Shown here: positions 8,747-17,043 of the stretch, one piece after another
Numbering within the stretch: position 1 is the stretch's first letter
How the letters are laid out: each line of letters starts with the position of its first letter
Assembly: GCA_022072055.1 (NCBI GenBank)
Contig: JAJVIK010000009.1
Span: forward strand, 124,001-188,000
Source: a bacterium
GTDB lineage: Bacteria > Hinthialibacterota > Hinthialibacteria > OLB16
Length of the DNA stretch: 64,000 nucleotides
Direction: 5' to 3'
Made by a program: the position numbers and the translations under genes
Notes under the pieces: generated by a model
What the model was told of the DNA's origin: nothing
What the model saw: the letters and a program-made list of their open reading frames with translations, nothing else
Database searches by the model: none

Positions 8747-9564
8747 GCCGCGGCCCCCACCCCCAAGAGCTCGCGGCGGACATACTCCGCGGCGTTCCGG
8801 AAAATCGCCACGCCCTGCCCCTCCTCCGGGAGCTCCTCGCGTGTCCAACGCGGATGGTTGGTCCGGAATAGGAACGCCTCCGGGTGCGGCATCAACCCAA
8901 ACACCCGTCCGGTGGCGTCCGAAAGCCCCGCTAGGCTGTGTTCGGAGCCGTTCGGACAATCGGGGTACCGGCACGTGGGGTTCCCATCCGGGTCGGAATA
9001 GCGGAGCACATCCTGTCCGTTGGCCTCCAGCTCCTCATACACCCCTTCCCCGAAGACCAGCTTGCCTTCGCCGTGACGGACCGGGAGATACAGTCTCTCG
9101 ATTCCCTGGAGGAACACACTGTTGTGCCCCTCACAGACCTTGAGATGGACCCAGCGGTCCTCAAAGCGCCCGGAGTCATTCCGGAAAAGCGTGGCGCGCT
9201 GGGTCCAATTGTCGAGTCTTCCCGGGCCGCCTCCGGGCAAGAGACCCATCTTCACCAGGACCTGGAAGCCGTTGCAGATCCCCAACACCAGCTTGCCATC
9301 CGCAAGGAAGCGCGAGAGCGCCTCGCCCACGCGGGTCTTGAGACGGTTCCCCAGGACACGTCCCGAACCGAGGTGATCGCCATACGAAAACCCCCCGGGG
9401 ATGACAAACAGATGCGCGTGGTCAAGACGATCCGGTTCGGCCACCAGGTCGTTGGCGTGGCATTTCTCCACCTCCATCTCCACTCCGGGCATGGAGAGGG
9501 CGAACCCGGTTTCGTAGTCGCAGTTGATCCCGAAACCGGTCAGAACAAGCGCCCTGGGTTTCAT
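8743..9564 (-). CDS. purQ: Phosphoribosylformylglycinamidine synthase, glutaminase subunit
   Basis: Class I glutamine amidotransferase subunit of FGAM synthase, supplying ammonia to PurL. 273 residues from the ATG at 9562-9564, which overlaps the GH95 stop by four bases. Catalytic Cys is in LGICNGFQVL and the His-Glu pair in GLMPHPEAF; GFSYGDHLGSG is also diagnostic. It is longer than the roughly 230-residue Gram-positive PurQ and resembles the extended form. No purS or purL is in the window, so the partners lie elsewhere. Confidence 0.93.
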   Translation of the reverse strand: MKPRALVLTGFGINCDYETGFALSMPGVEMEVEKCHANDLVAEPDRLDHAHLFVIPGGFSYGDHLGSGRVLGNRLKTRVGEALSRFLADGKLVLGICNGFQVLVKMGLLPGGGPGRLDNWTQRATLFRNDSGRFEDRWVHLKVCEGHNSVFLQGIERLYLPVRHGEGKLVFGEGVYEELEANGQDVLRYSDPDGNPTCRYPDCPNGSEHSLAGLSDATGRVFGLMPHPEAFLFRTNHPRWTREELPEEGQGVAIFRNAAEYVRRELLGVGAAA

Positions 9565-11903
9565 GGTTTCCTTTCCTTGGGGGTCAAGATCGCCTGGCCA
9601 CCCGGCGTGAAGGTCAGGGTAAGAGTCTCGCCCTCGCGAGCGAGCGCGTTCTCCGCCAGCCCCACGAGCTGAATCTCCTCCCCGGGGAACGGGTTCTCCA
9701 GCAGACACAGCCCACCCTTCTCCGAGATAATCTCCACGCGCGCTGTCTTGCCGCCAACCCGTTCGGCGGAGACCAGAAAGGCGCCTTCCGCGCGGAGGGT
9801 CTTGAAGCGCGCCTCTTTCCAACGGTCGGGAACCGCGGGAAACACGCGAATCTTCCCCTGCCAACTCTGAAGGAGCATCTCCTGAATTCCCGCCGCCGCC
9901 GCGAAGTTCCCTTCCAGGGTGAACGGGCGGTAGGTGAAGCTCGAATACCCCTTGCCGCTCTGGTCGCCGTTGGCGTGGAAGCTGTTGCGTTGGCAGAAGG
10001 CCGCGGAAAAGATCTCCAGGGCCTTCTCGGCCCGCGCGGCATCCCGCGCTCGCGCCGCAAGGCTCCCCTTCCAGGAGAAGCTGTAACCGCACCACTGGGA
10101 GGTTCCGAGACGGTCCATTTCCTCCAGCGCGCTTATCAGGGTCTTGCGCATCCCCTCTCCCCCATCCCAGTGGATCAGGCCAAGGGGGTGAATGGCCATC
10201 AGGTGGGAGTGGTGACGGTGCGAAGTTTCCAGCGAGGTGTCCTTGGCCACCAGGAGCCTGCCGTCCGAGGGGTCGAGCGCGAGCTCCGGCATCTCCGCAA
10301 GCAGCTCCCGCCACTGATTGGCTTCCATGGGCAGGGCAAGCTCCTCCGCGAGCTCCGCCACCTTCTCGAAGGTCCAGCGAATGAGGGCGAGGTCATAGTT
10401 TGTGATGTTCTTGAACCAGGCCTCAAGGCGGTTGTCGTGGATCTCCGGCGAAGAGGAGAGCGGCAGGGTCCGCTTGCCGTCCGGTCCCTTTTCGGTGACC
10501 GACGCGAGGAATGTGGCGACTTCCTTGAGGTACGGGTAGGCCCGGTCACGCAGAAACTCCCGGTCCAGGCTGTAACGCCAGTGCATGTAGAAATGGTGCG
10601 CGAGCCACGCCGCGGTGGTGGAGGAGTGAGTATACTGATGCCAGCCCCCGATCTGGTTGTTGTTCAGGTCGGAGGTCATCGGGACATTCATCCCCGGCTT
10701 GTCGAAGAACCGTCGTGTCCAGGCCACACAGTTCTCGCGCGTGTCCCACAGCCAGTCCAGGAAAGAAAGCCCTTCCTCCAGGTGGTTTCCGGAGTAACAG
10801 GGCCAGTACGACAGCTCGGTGTTGAGATCGTGATGATAGTCCCCCTTCCAGGGGGGAAGCTTGCCGTCATCCGCGGTCCAGGGTCCCTGCAGCGAGATCG
10901 GCGGGCTGCCGCGCCGCGCCGCCGCGCCGAACTTGTAGGTCTCCAGGTGCCATTGACGCTCCAGTGTTGCATTGGGGATCTCAATCGAGGCTTTTTGCCA
11001 ATAGTTCAGCCACCACCAATTGAAGTGGCTGGCCTGAAGCCCCTCCCAGCCGTTGCCAAGCGCGCGCTCCACCCGACCCTTGGCCAACGCGAGAGGGTCC
11101 GATCCCTCCTTCGAGGTCGCAATCGACCAGGCGGCGCGCCAGACCGGCCTGGGTTGGCGACGTCTGCCTTGCGGAAGCTGGTCCGGCTTCCAGGCCAGAT
11201 ACGCCGCGAACCGAAACCCTTGCCAACCTTCCTGAGTGAATGCGCGCCATTCCGGCCCGCGGGTCTCCACCGGAGCGGGATACCCCAGCGAGGCCAAATC
11301 CCCCGGGCTGATCTTTCCCGGTCCCGCCGGGTCGGTGACCGTTCCGGAGAAAGGCGGAGCGACCAAAGCGGCCTCGAAGGTCCCGGAACGAATCTCGATC
11401 AAACCCACCGGCTCGGTGGCATGCACGGTGACTCGGATCTGGTCGTTGGGGGTGAAGGCCACCGAGGCGGCCGGCGAGGCCAGAGAGAGCTCCGCCGACT
11501 GAAAGGCGATATGCTCCGGCAGGGTGATCTCAATCCGTCCGGCGGGGATCTTGGTCGGCCCGGCGTTGCCGTAGGGCTCCTCATAGAGCTTGTGCAGATC
11601 CTCGATGCGACCCTCGCTGACCCACTGGCGCATCTTGGAGTAGGAGTAATCCGGCGACTCGAACTCCGGCACCGGGCGAAGGTCCCACAGGTCGGTCCGG
11701 TCGAGAGAAATCTTGAGTGGGCGCCCATCCCCCCAAACCAGAGCTCCAAGCAGGCCATTGCCGAGCGGCAGCGCCTCATCCCAGACCATCGCCGGGGTGT
11801 CATATCGGACCGCGTGCTTCTCCAAGGGGAGCGCCTCCTCCTCAAAGCCGCTCGCGGCCAGCGAGCCGACCAGCGCCAGGGCCGATACAAGCAGGGGTCT
11901 CAT
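9561..11903 (-). CDS. Secreted glycoside hydrolase family 95-like protein
   Basis: 780 residues from the ATG at 11901-11903, one base after the panC stop. A signal peptide (RPLLVSALALVGSLAAS) is followed by the GH95 N-terminal beta domain (EALPLGNGLLGALVWGD) and an alpha/alpha-barrel. GH95 enzymes are alpha-L-fucosidases or alpha-L-galactosidases. Catalytic region matches: NTELSYWPCYSGN (Asn pair region), SSSPE (general acid region) and a late LEGNF where GH95 normally has IDGNFG. The Asp-to-Glu change at that last position is notable. Likely periplasmic or extracellular polysaccharide degradation; the substrate is uncertain. It is oddly placed between panC and purQ. Confidence 0.82.
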   Translation of the reverse strand: MRPLLVSALALVGSLAASGFEEEALPLEKHAVRYDTPAMVWDEALPLGNGLLGALVWGDGRPLKISLDRTDLWDLRPVPEFESPDYSYSKMRQWVSEGRIEDLHKLYEEPYGNAGPTKIPAGRIEITLPEHIAFQSAELSLASPAASVAFTPNDQIRVTVHATEPVGLIEIRSGTFEAALVAPPFSGTVTDPAGPGKISPGDLASLGYPAPVETRGPEWRAFTQEGWQGFRFAAYLAWKPDQLPQGRRRQPRPVWRAAWSIATSKEGSDPLALAKGRVERALGNGWEGLQASHFNWWWLNYWQKASIEIPNATLERQWHLETYKFGAAARRGSPPISLQGPWTADDGKLPPWKGDYHHDLNTELSYWPCYSGNHLEEGLSFLDWLWDTRENCVAWTRRFFDKPGMNVPMTSDLNNNQIGGWHQYTHSSTTAAWLAHHFYMHWRYSLDREFLRDRAYPYLKEVATFLASVTEKGPDGKRTLPLSSSPEIHDNRLEAWFKNITNYDLALIRWTFEKVAELAEELALPMEANQWRELLAEMPELALDPSDGRLLVAKDTSLETSHRHHSHLMAIHPLGLIHWDGGEGMRKTLISALEEMDRLGTSQWCGYSFSWKGSLAARARDAARAEKALEIFSAAFCQRNSFHANGDQSGKGYSSFTYRPFTLEGNFAAAAGIQEMLLQSWQGKIRVFPAVPDRWKEARFKTLRAEGAFLVSAERVGGKTARVEIISEKGGLCLLENPFPGEEIQLVGLAENALAREGETLTLTFTPGGQAILTPKERKP

Positions 11904-11904
11904 T

Positions 11905-12768
11905 TCAGTAATCCAGCGCCTCGCCAAGAATGTGGTTATCGATCAAGCGGGTCTCCCCCAAATTCAGCGCGAGAAGCGCCGCCGCCTTCCCCTCGATCCG
12001 GTTCAGGCGCTCCAGGGTCCCCGCGTCCATCACCTCAACATAGTCCACGCGCGCCTGGGGGACAGTCTCCAACACATCCCGCATCGAGTCGATCAGGCGC
12101 TCCGCGCTCCGCTCCCCCGAAAGATAGGCCCGGTTGGCCTCCACCAGGGCGCGAACCAGCACTCTCGCCTGAGTCCGCTCCGTGACCGAAAGGTACCGGT
12201 TGCGCGAGGACATCGCCAGCCCATCCGCCTCGCGCACAATCGGGCACATCCGCACCTCCACTCCGAAATCCAGGTCCTCCGCCATGCGTCGAACCACCAG
12301 GCATTGTTGGTAATCCTTCTGCCCGAAAAAGGCGATATGGGGCCGGACCAAGTTGAAGAGCTTGGCCACCACCAGCGTCACCCCCGGCAGAAAACTCGGA
12401 CGGCTCGCGCCGCAAAGGCGGTCGGTCATCCGCTCCACCCGAACCGCGGTCGCGAATCCCTCCGGGTAAAGCGCCGCGCGGTTCGGCGCGAACAGAAACT
12501 CGCAACCCTCGCGCTCCAGGAGCTCCCGGTCGCGCTCGAAGGTCCGGGGGTAGCGCTCGAAGTCCTCCTGAGGACCGAACTGAGTCGGGTTCACAAAGAT
12601 CGAGGCCACCGTGACCTGGCATTCCCCCCTTGAGGCCCGAACCAGGGAAAGATGCCCCTCATGCAGCGCCCCCATGGTCGGAACGAAACCAAGGGTCTTC
12701 CCCTCGGCCCGGAGAGTCTCGGCCAGCTTCCGCATCTCTCGTGGGGATTCGACAATCCTCAAGGTCAT
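11905..12768 (-). CDS. panC: Pantoate--beta-alanine ligase (pantothenate synthetase)
   Basis: Makes pantothenate from pantoate and beta-alanine with ATP. 287 residues from the ATG at 12766-12768 (overlapping the upstream stop as ATGA). Motifs: GFVPTMGALHEGHLSLV (HIGH-like), SIFVNPTQFGP, FFGQKDYQQ and MSSRNRYL (KMSKS-like). The usual RPGHFRGV loop reads RPSFLPGV, so the loop His is replaced by Phe; the rest is intact. Lengths and start are standard. Confidence 0.96.
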   Translation of the reverse strand: MTLRIVESPREMRKLAETLRAEGKTLGFVPTMGALHEGHLSLVRASRGECQVTVASIFVNPTQFGPQEDFERYPRTFERDRELLEREGCEFLFAPNRAALYPEGFATAVRVERMTDRLCGASRPSFLPGVTLVVAKLFNLVRPHIAFFGQKDYQQCLVVRRMAEDLDFGVEVRMCPIVREADGLAMSSRNRYLSVTERTQARVLVRALVEANRAYLSGERSAERLIDSMRDVLETVPQARVDYVEVMDAGTLERLNRIEGKAAALLALNLGETRLIDNHILGEALDY

Positions 12769-13895
12769 GGCGCGAAGGGGGGAGTTTTCATGAGATGGTC
12801 GCTCACCGCCTGGGCCACCAGTTCCGCGCCCTTGACTGTGAAGTGGCACTCGTCATACAGGAACTCAAGTTCCTTGGGCACAATCCGCTCCAGATCGATC
12901 AGCTCCACTCCCATCTCGGAGGCCACCCTGCGGGTCGCCTCGTTGTAGATTTCCATCCCGCGCAGCATGGTTCCAATCCCCGGCGCTTGTCCGTCCGAGG
13001 GATCAATCGAAATCCCCAGGCGGTCGCGCTCTTCCGCGCTCATGGGCTCCTTGTAGAGGCTCGGCTGGGTCATCCAGATCAGGCGGAGGCCGAGCCCCCG
13101 GCAGCTCCCCGCCGAAGCGCGCAGCCAATGCTCATACCAGCGCAGGTTGGGGAATTCGGTGATCTCCTTCCGCGGCGCGCTGGGCCTTCCACGGTTCTTC
13201 TCGATGATCCGCCGAATCTCCCCCTGCTCCTTGGCGCCCGGACGGACCGCGCGGAACCAGTGGTAAAGCATCGGGTAATGGTCCCCGAAGATCTCCCGAT
13301 ACATCGCCTTGGCCTTGCGGAGCTGAGTCTTCCGCTCCCCGCCATCCGGACGGTACTCCTCATAAAGCCCCGCGCGCAGATCGTTGATCCCATGGAGCAT
13401 GACCACGCAGTCCGGGCCGGCCAGGGCCACATCGTAGTTGAGGATCGCGAAGGTGTCGCGGACACAGTGTCCGTCGGAACCGACATTCGCGCACTCCACT
13501 CGGTGGGTTCCGGCGGCGGCGTTGAGGAGATCCTGAACCTTCTGGGAGAAGGTCAGCTCCTGCGGAAGGTACCAGCAGGCGGTGGTCGAGCCGCCGAGGA
13601 AGAAGATGCGATAATGTCCCGGCTCCTTCTCGCGGGACAGAACCGAGTCGGTGCGATAACCGATGGGTCCGCAGCGCAGAGTGAAGGTCCCGCCGTACCC
13701 GGTGAGTTCATCCCCCTGGACCGGGATCTCGGCCCCCGGACGGAAACGATTCCGGATATACGGGTGCGAGTAATCGAACAGCCCCAGGGGTGGGGGGGTC
13801 CAGAACTGTCGCAAGTATAGTTCGGCCAAACCCGCGATCAGCGCGAGACCCAGGAAGAGGGTGAGCAGGGGAAAAAGGATGTGCTTGCGGTTCAC
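12765..13895 (-). CDS. SGNH/GDSL-fold hydrolase with N-terminal membrane anchor
   Basis: 376 residues from a GTG at 13893-13895 (a TTG three bases earlier is equally possible), with GAGGG just upstream. An N-terminal hydrophobic helix (ILFPLLTLFLGLALIAGLAE) anchors or exports it. SGNH blocks are visible: FFLGGSTTACWYLP (block I Ser), LHGINDLR (block III Asn) and DECHFTVKG (Asp-x-x-His). The fold covers lipases, esterases and polysaccharide O-acetylesterases. Given the adjacent GH95, a carbohydrate esterase is plausible but unproved. Stop overlaps the panC start. Confidence 0.82.
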   Translation of the reverse strand: MNRKHILFPLLTLFLGLALIAGLAELYLRQFWTPPPLGLFDYSHPYIRNRFRPGAEIPVQGDELTGYGGTFTLRCGPIGYRTDSVLSREKEPGHYRIFFLGGSTTACWYLPQELTFSQKVQDLLNAAAGTHRVECANVGSDGHCVRDTFAILNYDVALAGPDCVVMLHGINDLRAGLYEEYRPDGGERKTQLRKAKAMYREIFGDHYPMLYHWFRAVRPGAKEQGEIRRIIEKNRGRPSAPRKEITEFPNLRWYEHWLRASAGSCRGLGLRLIWMTQPSLYKEPMSAEERDRLGISIDPSDGQAPGIGTMLRGMEIYNEATRRVASEMGVELIDLERIVPKELEFLYDECHFTVKGAELVAQAVSDHLMKTPPFAP

Positions 13896-13929
13896 CAAAC
13901 CCTCGATGGGCGCCCGCGCGCCCCGGTCG

Positions 13930-14709
13930 CTATTTCTTGGCGGAAGGAACCAGATCCGGATTTCGGAAGTCGAGATCGCCGGTGCTGACTGTAAAGCACA
14001 TTCCGCGCACCCGCGACAACACCGGATAGGTGATCTGCTCCTCCAGTTTGCGCAGCCCCAGATTGGAGGTCACGATCACGCAGCGGTTTTCCGAGTAGCG
14101 ATGATCCACCAGCGAGTAGATCTGCTCCTGCACAAAGTCGGTCAATCGGCCCGCGCCGAGATCATCGAGCGCCAGGACATCCACATCCTGTACGAGCTCC
14201 AGACGTTCGACCGTATCCTCATCCGGCTCGCCCGATGCCTGTTTGCGGAAATCCTGCGCCAGCGAGACCATGTTATAGAAAATGCCGCTCTTGCCCTTTT
14301 CGATCAGCGCCTTGAGAGCCCCAATCGCGAGATGGGTCTTCCCCGTGCCCGGCGCGCCATACAGGAAAAGCCCGGGGCATTCCGGGGAACTGTCGAACTC
14401 TTCCACGAAACGCCGCACTTGGCGTAGCGCGAGACGCCTGGAGTCCAGGTCCGCCTTAAAAGTCTCGAGGGTCTTGGATTTGTACCGCGCGGGGATGTTG
14501 GAGTGCCTTAGGCGACGCTCCAGTTGACGTTTCTTGAGGCACTCGCAGATGCGGACATCACTGTCGGTGACAATGTAACCGTAGCCGTCGCAGTGGGGGC
14601 ACTCCTCCTCGTCCGGGAAGGCGTCTTCAGTCTTTTTCCGAAGGGACTGTATATCCCTCAGGAAGTTCAAGACCTCCGGGTCGTCCCCAAGCCTCTTGAA
14701 CTCGCTCAT
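13930..14709 (-). CDS. DnaC/DnaI-like replicative helicase loader ATPase
   Basis: 259 residues. N-terminal Cys cluster (CPHCDGYGY and CECLKKRQ) resembles the DnaI zinc finger. The AAA+ core has Walker A GAPGTGKTHLA, Walker B VLALDDLGA, and sensor VIVTSNL. The family loads replicative helicase during initiation or restart; IstB transposition proteins are related, but no transposase is near. The ATG at 14707-14709 has AAGAGG upstream and lies 83 bases inside the upstream dnaD-like gene, an unusually long overlap. A TTG further in would shorten the overlap but would trim the N-terminus. Confidence 0.85.
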   Translation of the reverse strand: MSEFKRLGDDPEVLNFLRDIQSLRKKTEDAFPDEEECPHCDGYGYIVTDSDVRICECLKKRQLERRLRHSNIPARYKSKTLETFKADLDSRRLALRQVRRFVEEFDSSPECPGLFLYGAPGTGKTHLAIGALKALIEKGKSGIFYNMVSLAQDFRKQASGEPDEDTVERLELVQDVDVLALDDLGAGRLTDFVQEQIYSLVDHRYSENRCVIVTSNLGLRKLEEQITYPVLSRVRGMCFTVSTGDLDFRNPDLVPSAKK

Positions 14710-15310
14710 GCTTCTTGAGCCTCTTCAGGTATTTGCGAATCCATCCGAGCGTCGTGACCCCCTCTTCGCGCGCGGCGGCGAAGGCTTCCTCCAGATGAGA
14801 GAGCGGGCAGGTTTCGGCCAATTCGACCAGCTCCTCCACGATCCGTCCGGATATCTTAAGCCCGCACGTGGCCTCGTACAAGCGAACGATCCGCTCATAC
14901 TTGCTCTCCCCCTCGGGGTTCTCCCAGTAGCGCCATAGCTCGGCGCGATCCGGCAACCCCTCCGCCCGCAGCGCCTCAACCAACTCCTCGCGGGATCTCG
15001 GAACCGGCAATGGCTGAGCGACTCGGTACTGATAGTAAGGGGTTGAATCCCCCAGGTTTCGAACCCGGAGGAGGCCCCTCTCCGATAGCCGGGTCAGCAG
15101 GGCTTGGGTGGATTCCTCCGAGATTCCGCACACCGAGGCGATCCTCGAAGCCTGGAAGTCCACCCAATCGGGGAAGAGGTTTTGCGCGAGGTCCTCCTCC
15201 ACTAACCTTCGGAAAACCACCCACGCCTCGACTCCCAGTTCCCGGGCCAACTGTCTTGGAAGCCCGGAGAGCTCAATCCAGCGCGGGAAACGAAGATACC
15301 GCTCATCCAT
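14627..15310 (-). CDS. DnaD-like primosomal/replication initiation protein
   Basis: 227 residues from the ATG at 15308-15310, overlapping the ispF stop by eight bases. The N-terminal 100 residues look like a winged helix (SRIASVCGISEESTQALLTR). Around residues 140-200 is a helical DnaD/DnaB2-like segment with YEATCGLKISGRIVEELV and the terminal LGWIRKYLKRLKK, equivalent to the YxxxIxxxW region. It lies directly before, and overlaps, the DnaC/DnaI-like loader, matching the B. subtilis DnaD-DnaI partnership. Function as helicase-loading cofactor is inferred from domain and context. Confidence 0.7.
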   Translation of the reverse strand: MDERYLRFPRWIELSGLPRQLARELGVEAWVVFRRLVEEDLAQNLFPDWVDFQASRIASVCGISEESTQALLTRLSERGLLRVRNLGDSTPYYQYRVAQPLPVPRSREELVEALRAEGLPDRAELWRYWENPEGESKYERIVRLYEATCGLKISGRIVEELVELAETCPLSHLEEAFAAAREEGVTTLGWIRKYLKRLKKHERVQEAWGRPGGLELPEGYTVPSEKD

Positions 15311-15797
15311 CGCCGCGCTGGGACAGCAGCACCACCGCCTGCGCCGCGATCCCCTCGCCCCGGCCAATGGAGCCAAGGCGCTCGCGGGTGGTGGCCTTGA
15401 CATTGACACACTGGGTCGGGAGTCCGAGCAGTTCCGCCAGGCGGCGCCCCATCTCTTTCTTATGGGGTCCGAGTTTGGGGGTCTCCGCGATCACGGTCGT
15501 GTCCACATTAACCAAGTCGAAGCCTCTGTTGTGGACTCGTTCCAATGCGCGTTCGAGCAACAGGGTGCTGTCGATCCCGCGATAGGCCTCGTCCGAGGGA
15601 GGAAAATGGTCCCCGATATCGCCCAACCCGGCGGCCCCGAAAAGGGCGTCAATGAGGGCGTGGATCACCACATCGGCATCCGAGTGCCCGACCAATTCGA
15701 TCTCCGAGGGGATATCGACTCCCCCCAGACGGACCGAACTCCCCGGACTGGCCTTATGGATGTCGTACCCGATGCCGACACGCAGCCTCTCGTTCAT
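15303..15797 (-). CDS. ispF: 2-C-methyl-D-erythritol 2,4-cyclodiphosphate synthase
   Basis: MEP-pathway enzyme of isoprenoid synthesis. 164 residues, standard length. Motifs: VGIGYDIHK (zinc Asp and His), HSDADVVIHALIDALFGA (family signature), DIGDHFPPSD and the C-terminal TTRERLGSIGRGEGI. The start is the ATG at 15795-15797. It heads the minus-strand operon with the dnaD-like gene overlapping its stop. No ispD fusion or neighbour is present. Confidence 0.97.
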   Translation of the reverse strand: MNERLRVGIGYDIHKASPGSSVRLGGVDIPSEIELVGHSDADVVIHALIDALFGAAGLGDIGDHFPPSDEAYRGIDSTLLLERALERVHNRGFDLVNVDTTVIAETPKLGPHKKEMGRRLAELLGLPTQCVNVKATTRERLGSIGRGEGIAAQAVVLLSQRGDG

Positions 15798-15888
15798 ACG
15801 TCGATTGTTCCACGGATTCGCGCGATGTGGCAGGTGGCTTGCCCCACCGGCGCGTTCACTGCCGGCGCGAGCATCCCTTCTCGCGCCG

Positions 15889-16182
15889 TTACCCCTTCAG
15901 ATTCACCGTCTCCTGGAGCACCTCATCCGCGGTCCGAACGACCCCGAGCTGAAATTCGATATACCGCTGGGCCAACAGAAGGGAGACCGTGTCGCCGATG
16001 AAATCCGGGGTGACCGCATCCACCGGCTCCAGCGGGAGGCCGCTAGGGGAAGTCTCCGGGGGAGCGGACTCCAAGGAGGGCAGGGAGGATGGGGTCCGCG
16101 CGATCCGCTCCGCCACCCCCTCCAGGGTGTGAATCCCCCGGGAAAGGCCATATAGCGCCGCGCCAAAGACCCGTTCGATCAT
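15889..16182 (-). CDS. Miniature flagellar-rod-like protein (FlgC/FlgG terminal helices only)
   Basis: 97 residues. The N-terminus, FGAALYGLSRGIHTLEGVAERIA, resembles the rod/hook N-terminal helix (S/A-x-x-G-L-x-A..., ANNIAN position). The C-terminal 40 residues, LLLAQRYIEF...VVRTADEVLQ...NLKG, closely match the FlgC/FlgG C-terminal helix (pattern VNLILAQRAYEANLKVLRTADEM). The roughly 30-residue middle is Pro/Ser-rich and replaces the whole central domain. ATG at 16180-16182 has an ideal Shine-Dalgarno (AGAAGGAGG) and a good promoter upstream, so this is a real gene. No flagellar genes are in the window. Role unknown; self-assembly through its two helices is inferred. Confidence 0.6.
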   Translation of the reverse strand: MIERVFGAALYGLSRGIHTLEGVAERIARTPSSLPSLESAPPETSPSGLPLEPVDAVTPDFIGDTVSLLLAQRYIEFQLGVVRTADEVLQETVNLKG

Positions 16183-16207
16183 GGTGGGGCCTCCTTCTTG
16201 TCAAAGA

Positions 16208-16236
16208 AGTATAATCCCACAAAACATAAAAATCAA
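16208..16236 (-). promoter_or_regulatory. Sigma70-type promoter for the mini rod gene
   Basis: On the minus strand: -35 TTGATT (16236-16231), a 17-base spacer, and -10 TATACT (16213-16208). Both boxes are close to consensus and the spacing is ideal. The start site would fall near 16200, giving a leader of about 20 bases that contains the Shine-Dalgarno. The stretch is AT-rich against a GC-rich background. Confidence 0.75.
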
Positions 16237-16243
16237 CTTTTAT

Positions 16244-16936
16244 TTATGGCCCCGCGTACACCAAATCCCCGCTGCTGGTGGTGCCGTTGGTGGGGGTGTA
16301 CAGCTCCGAGCCGACCACATATCCCGCCCCGAAGGCGTATTGGGGGAGGGCATCCTCATCATGATCCGGCCCCATGCTCACCAGGATGTACTCTTTCGAG
16401 CGATAGAAAGAGGGGTTCATGTTGGTGTAGGTGTGCCAGTGGGGGGTAATCTTGTCGGCGGGAACCGGATCAGGCGGCTGTTCGACTGGGTTCTGGATAT
16501 TCCACACAACTTTTCGAGTCGAGCGATACCTTGCGTAAGGATGACTCTCCGGCACATGCTGCATCAGGCCTTGGACCGAGTAATCCACGGCGAAAAGGTC
16601 CACGAGCACTTCCTTCATATACGCAATGGGCGTGGTGAGTCCCGCGACAACCGCCGGATAATTTGTCTTCATGCTTCCCACAAATCCCCAATCATCCGAG
16701 CACCCCACCGGGTGTTCCGTAATACAAGCGCGGGGGTAATACTTGAAGTCCGTGCGGTACGCCTCATAGGCGATGGCCAGGGTCCGGATCTCCCCCTTGG
16801 CCTTGGTCACCTTGGCGCGGACTTGCGCCTCCAGAAAATTCGGGAGCGCGATGGCGATCAGGATCAGGATGATGGCGATCACGATCAACAGCTCGATGAG
16901 AGTGAAGCCGGGAGGTGTTCTGCTGAATGATTTCAT
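16244..16936 (-). CDS. Prepilin-type protein with N-terminal cleavage/methylation signal
   Basis: 230 residues from the ATG at 16934-16936. Type IV prepilin signal PPGFTLIELLIVIAIILIL, then ALPNFLEAQVRAKVTKAKGE, almost the same as the paralogue at 3864-4469 over the first 45 residues. The body of about 170 residues differs, suggesting different exposed domains on a common anchor. Frame extends upstream to 17077 but without a better start. Probably cleaved by a prepilin peptidase and displayed as a pseudopilin; no assembly genes are adjacent. Confidence 0.88.
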   Translation of the reverse strand: MKSFSRTPPGFTLIELLIVIAIILILIAIALPNFLEAQVRAKVTKAKGEIRTLAIAYEAYRTDFKYYPRACITEHPVGCSDDWGFVGSMKTNYPAVVAGLTTPIAYMKEVLVDLFAVDYSVQGLMQHVPESHPYARYRSTRKVVWNIQNPVEQPPDPVPADKITPHWHTYTNMNPSFYRSKEYILVSMGPDHDEDALPQYAFGAGYVVGSELYTPTNGTTSSGDLVYAGP

Positions 16937-17043
16937 TGGGCATCTCCGTTGCGTTGGCCCGAACCAAGATGGGTGGTGGTGCAGGGGCCGCTTGGGAGTA
17001 GAATAAGGCATTCCGAGCTTATGGAGTAGGGAGAATCTGACCG

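Noticed and set aside
9975-12185. 736-codon plus-strand open frame
   Set aside because: Antisense to GH95 and panC, both with family motifs; the frame is Arg/Gly/Pro-rich with no recognisable domain.
12630-13820. 396-codon plus-strand open frame
   Set aside because: Antisense to the SGNH hydrolase, which has all catalytic blocks.
13930-14709. IstB-type transposition helper instead of DnaC
   Set aside because: No IstA transposase or terminal repeats nearby, and the dnaD-like neighbour plus N-terminal zinc cluster favour a helicase loader.
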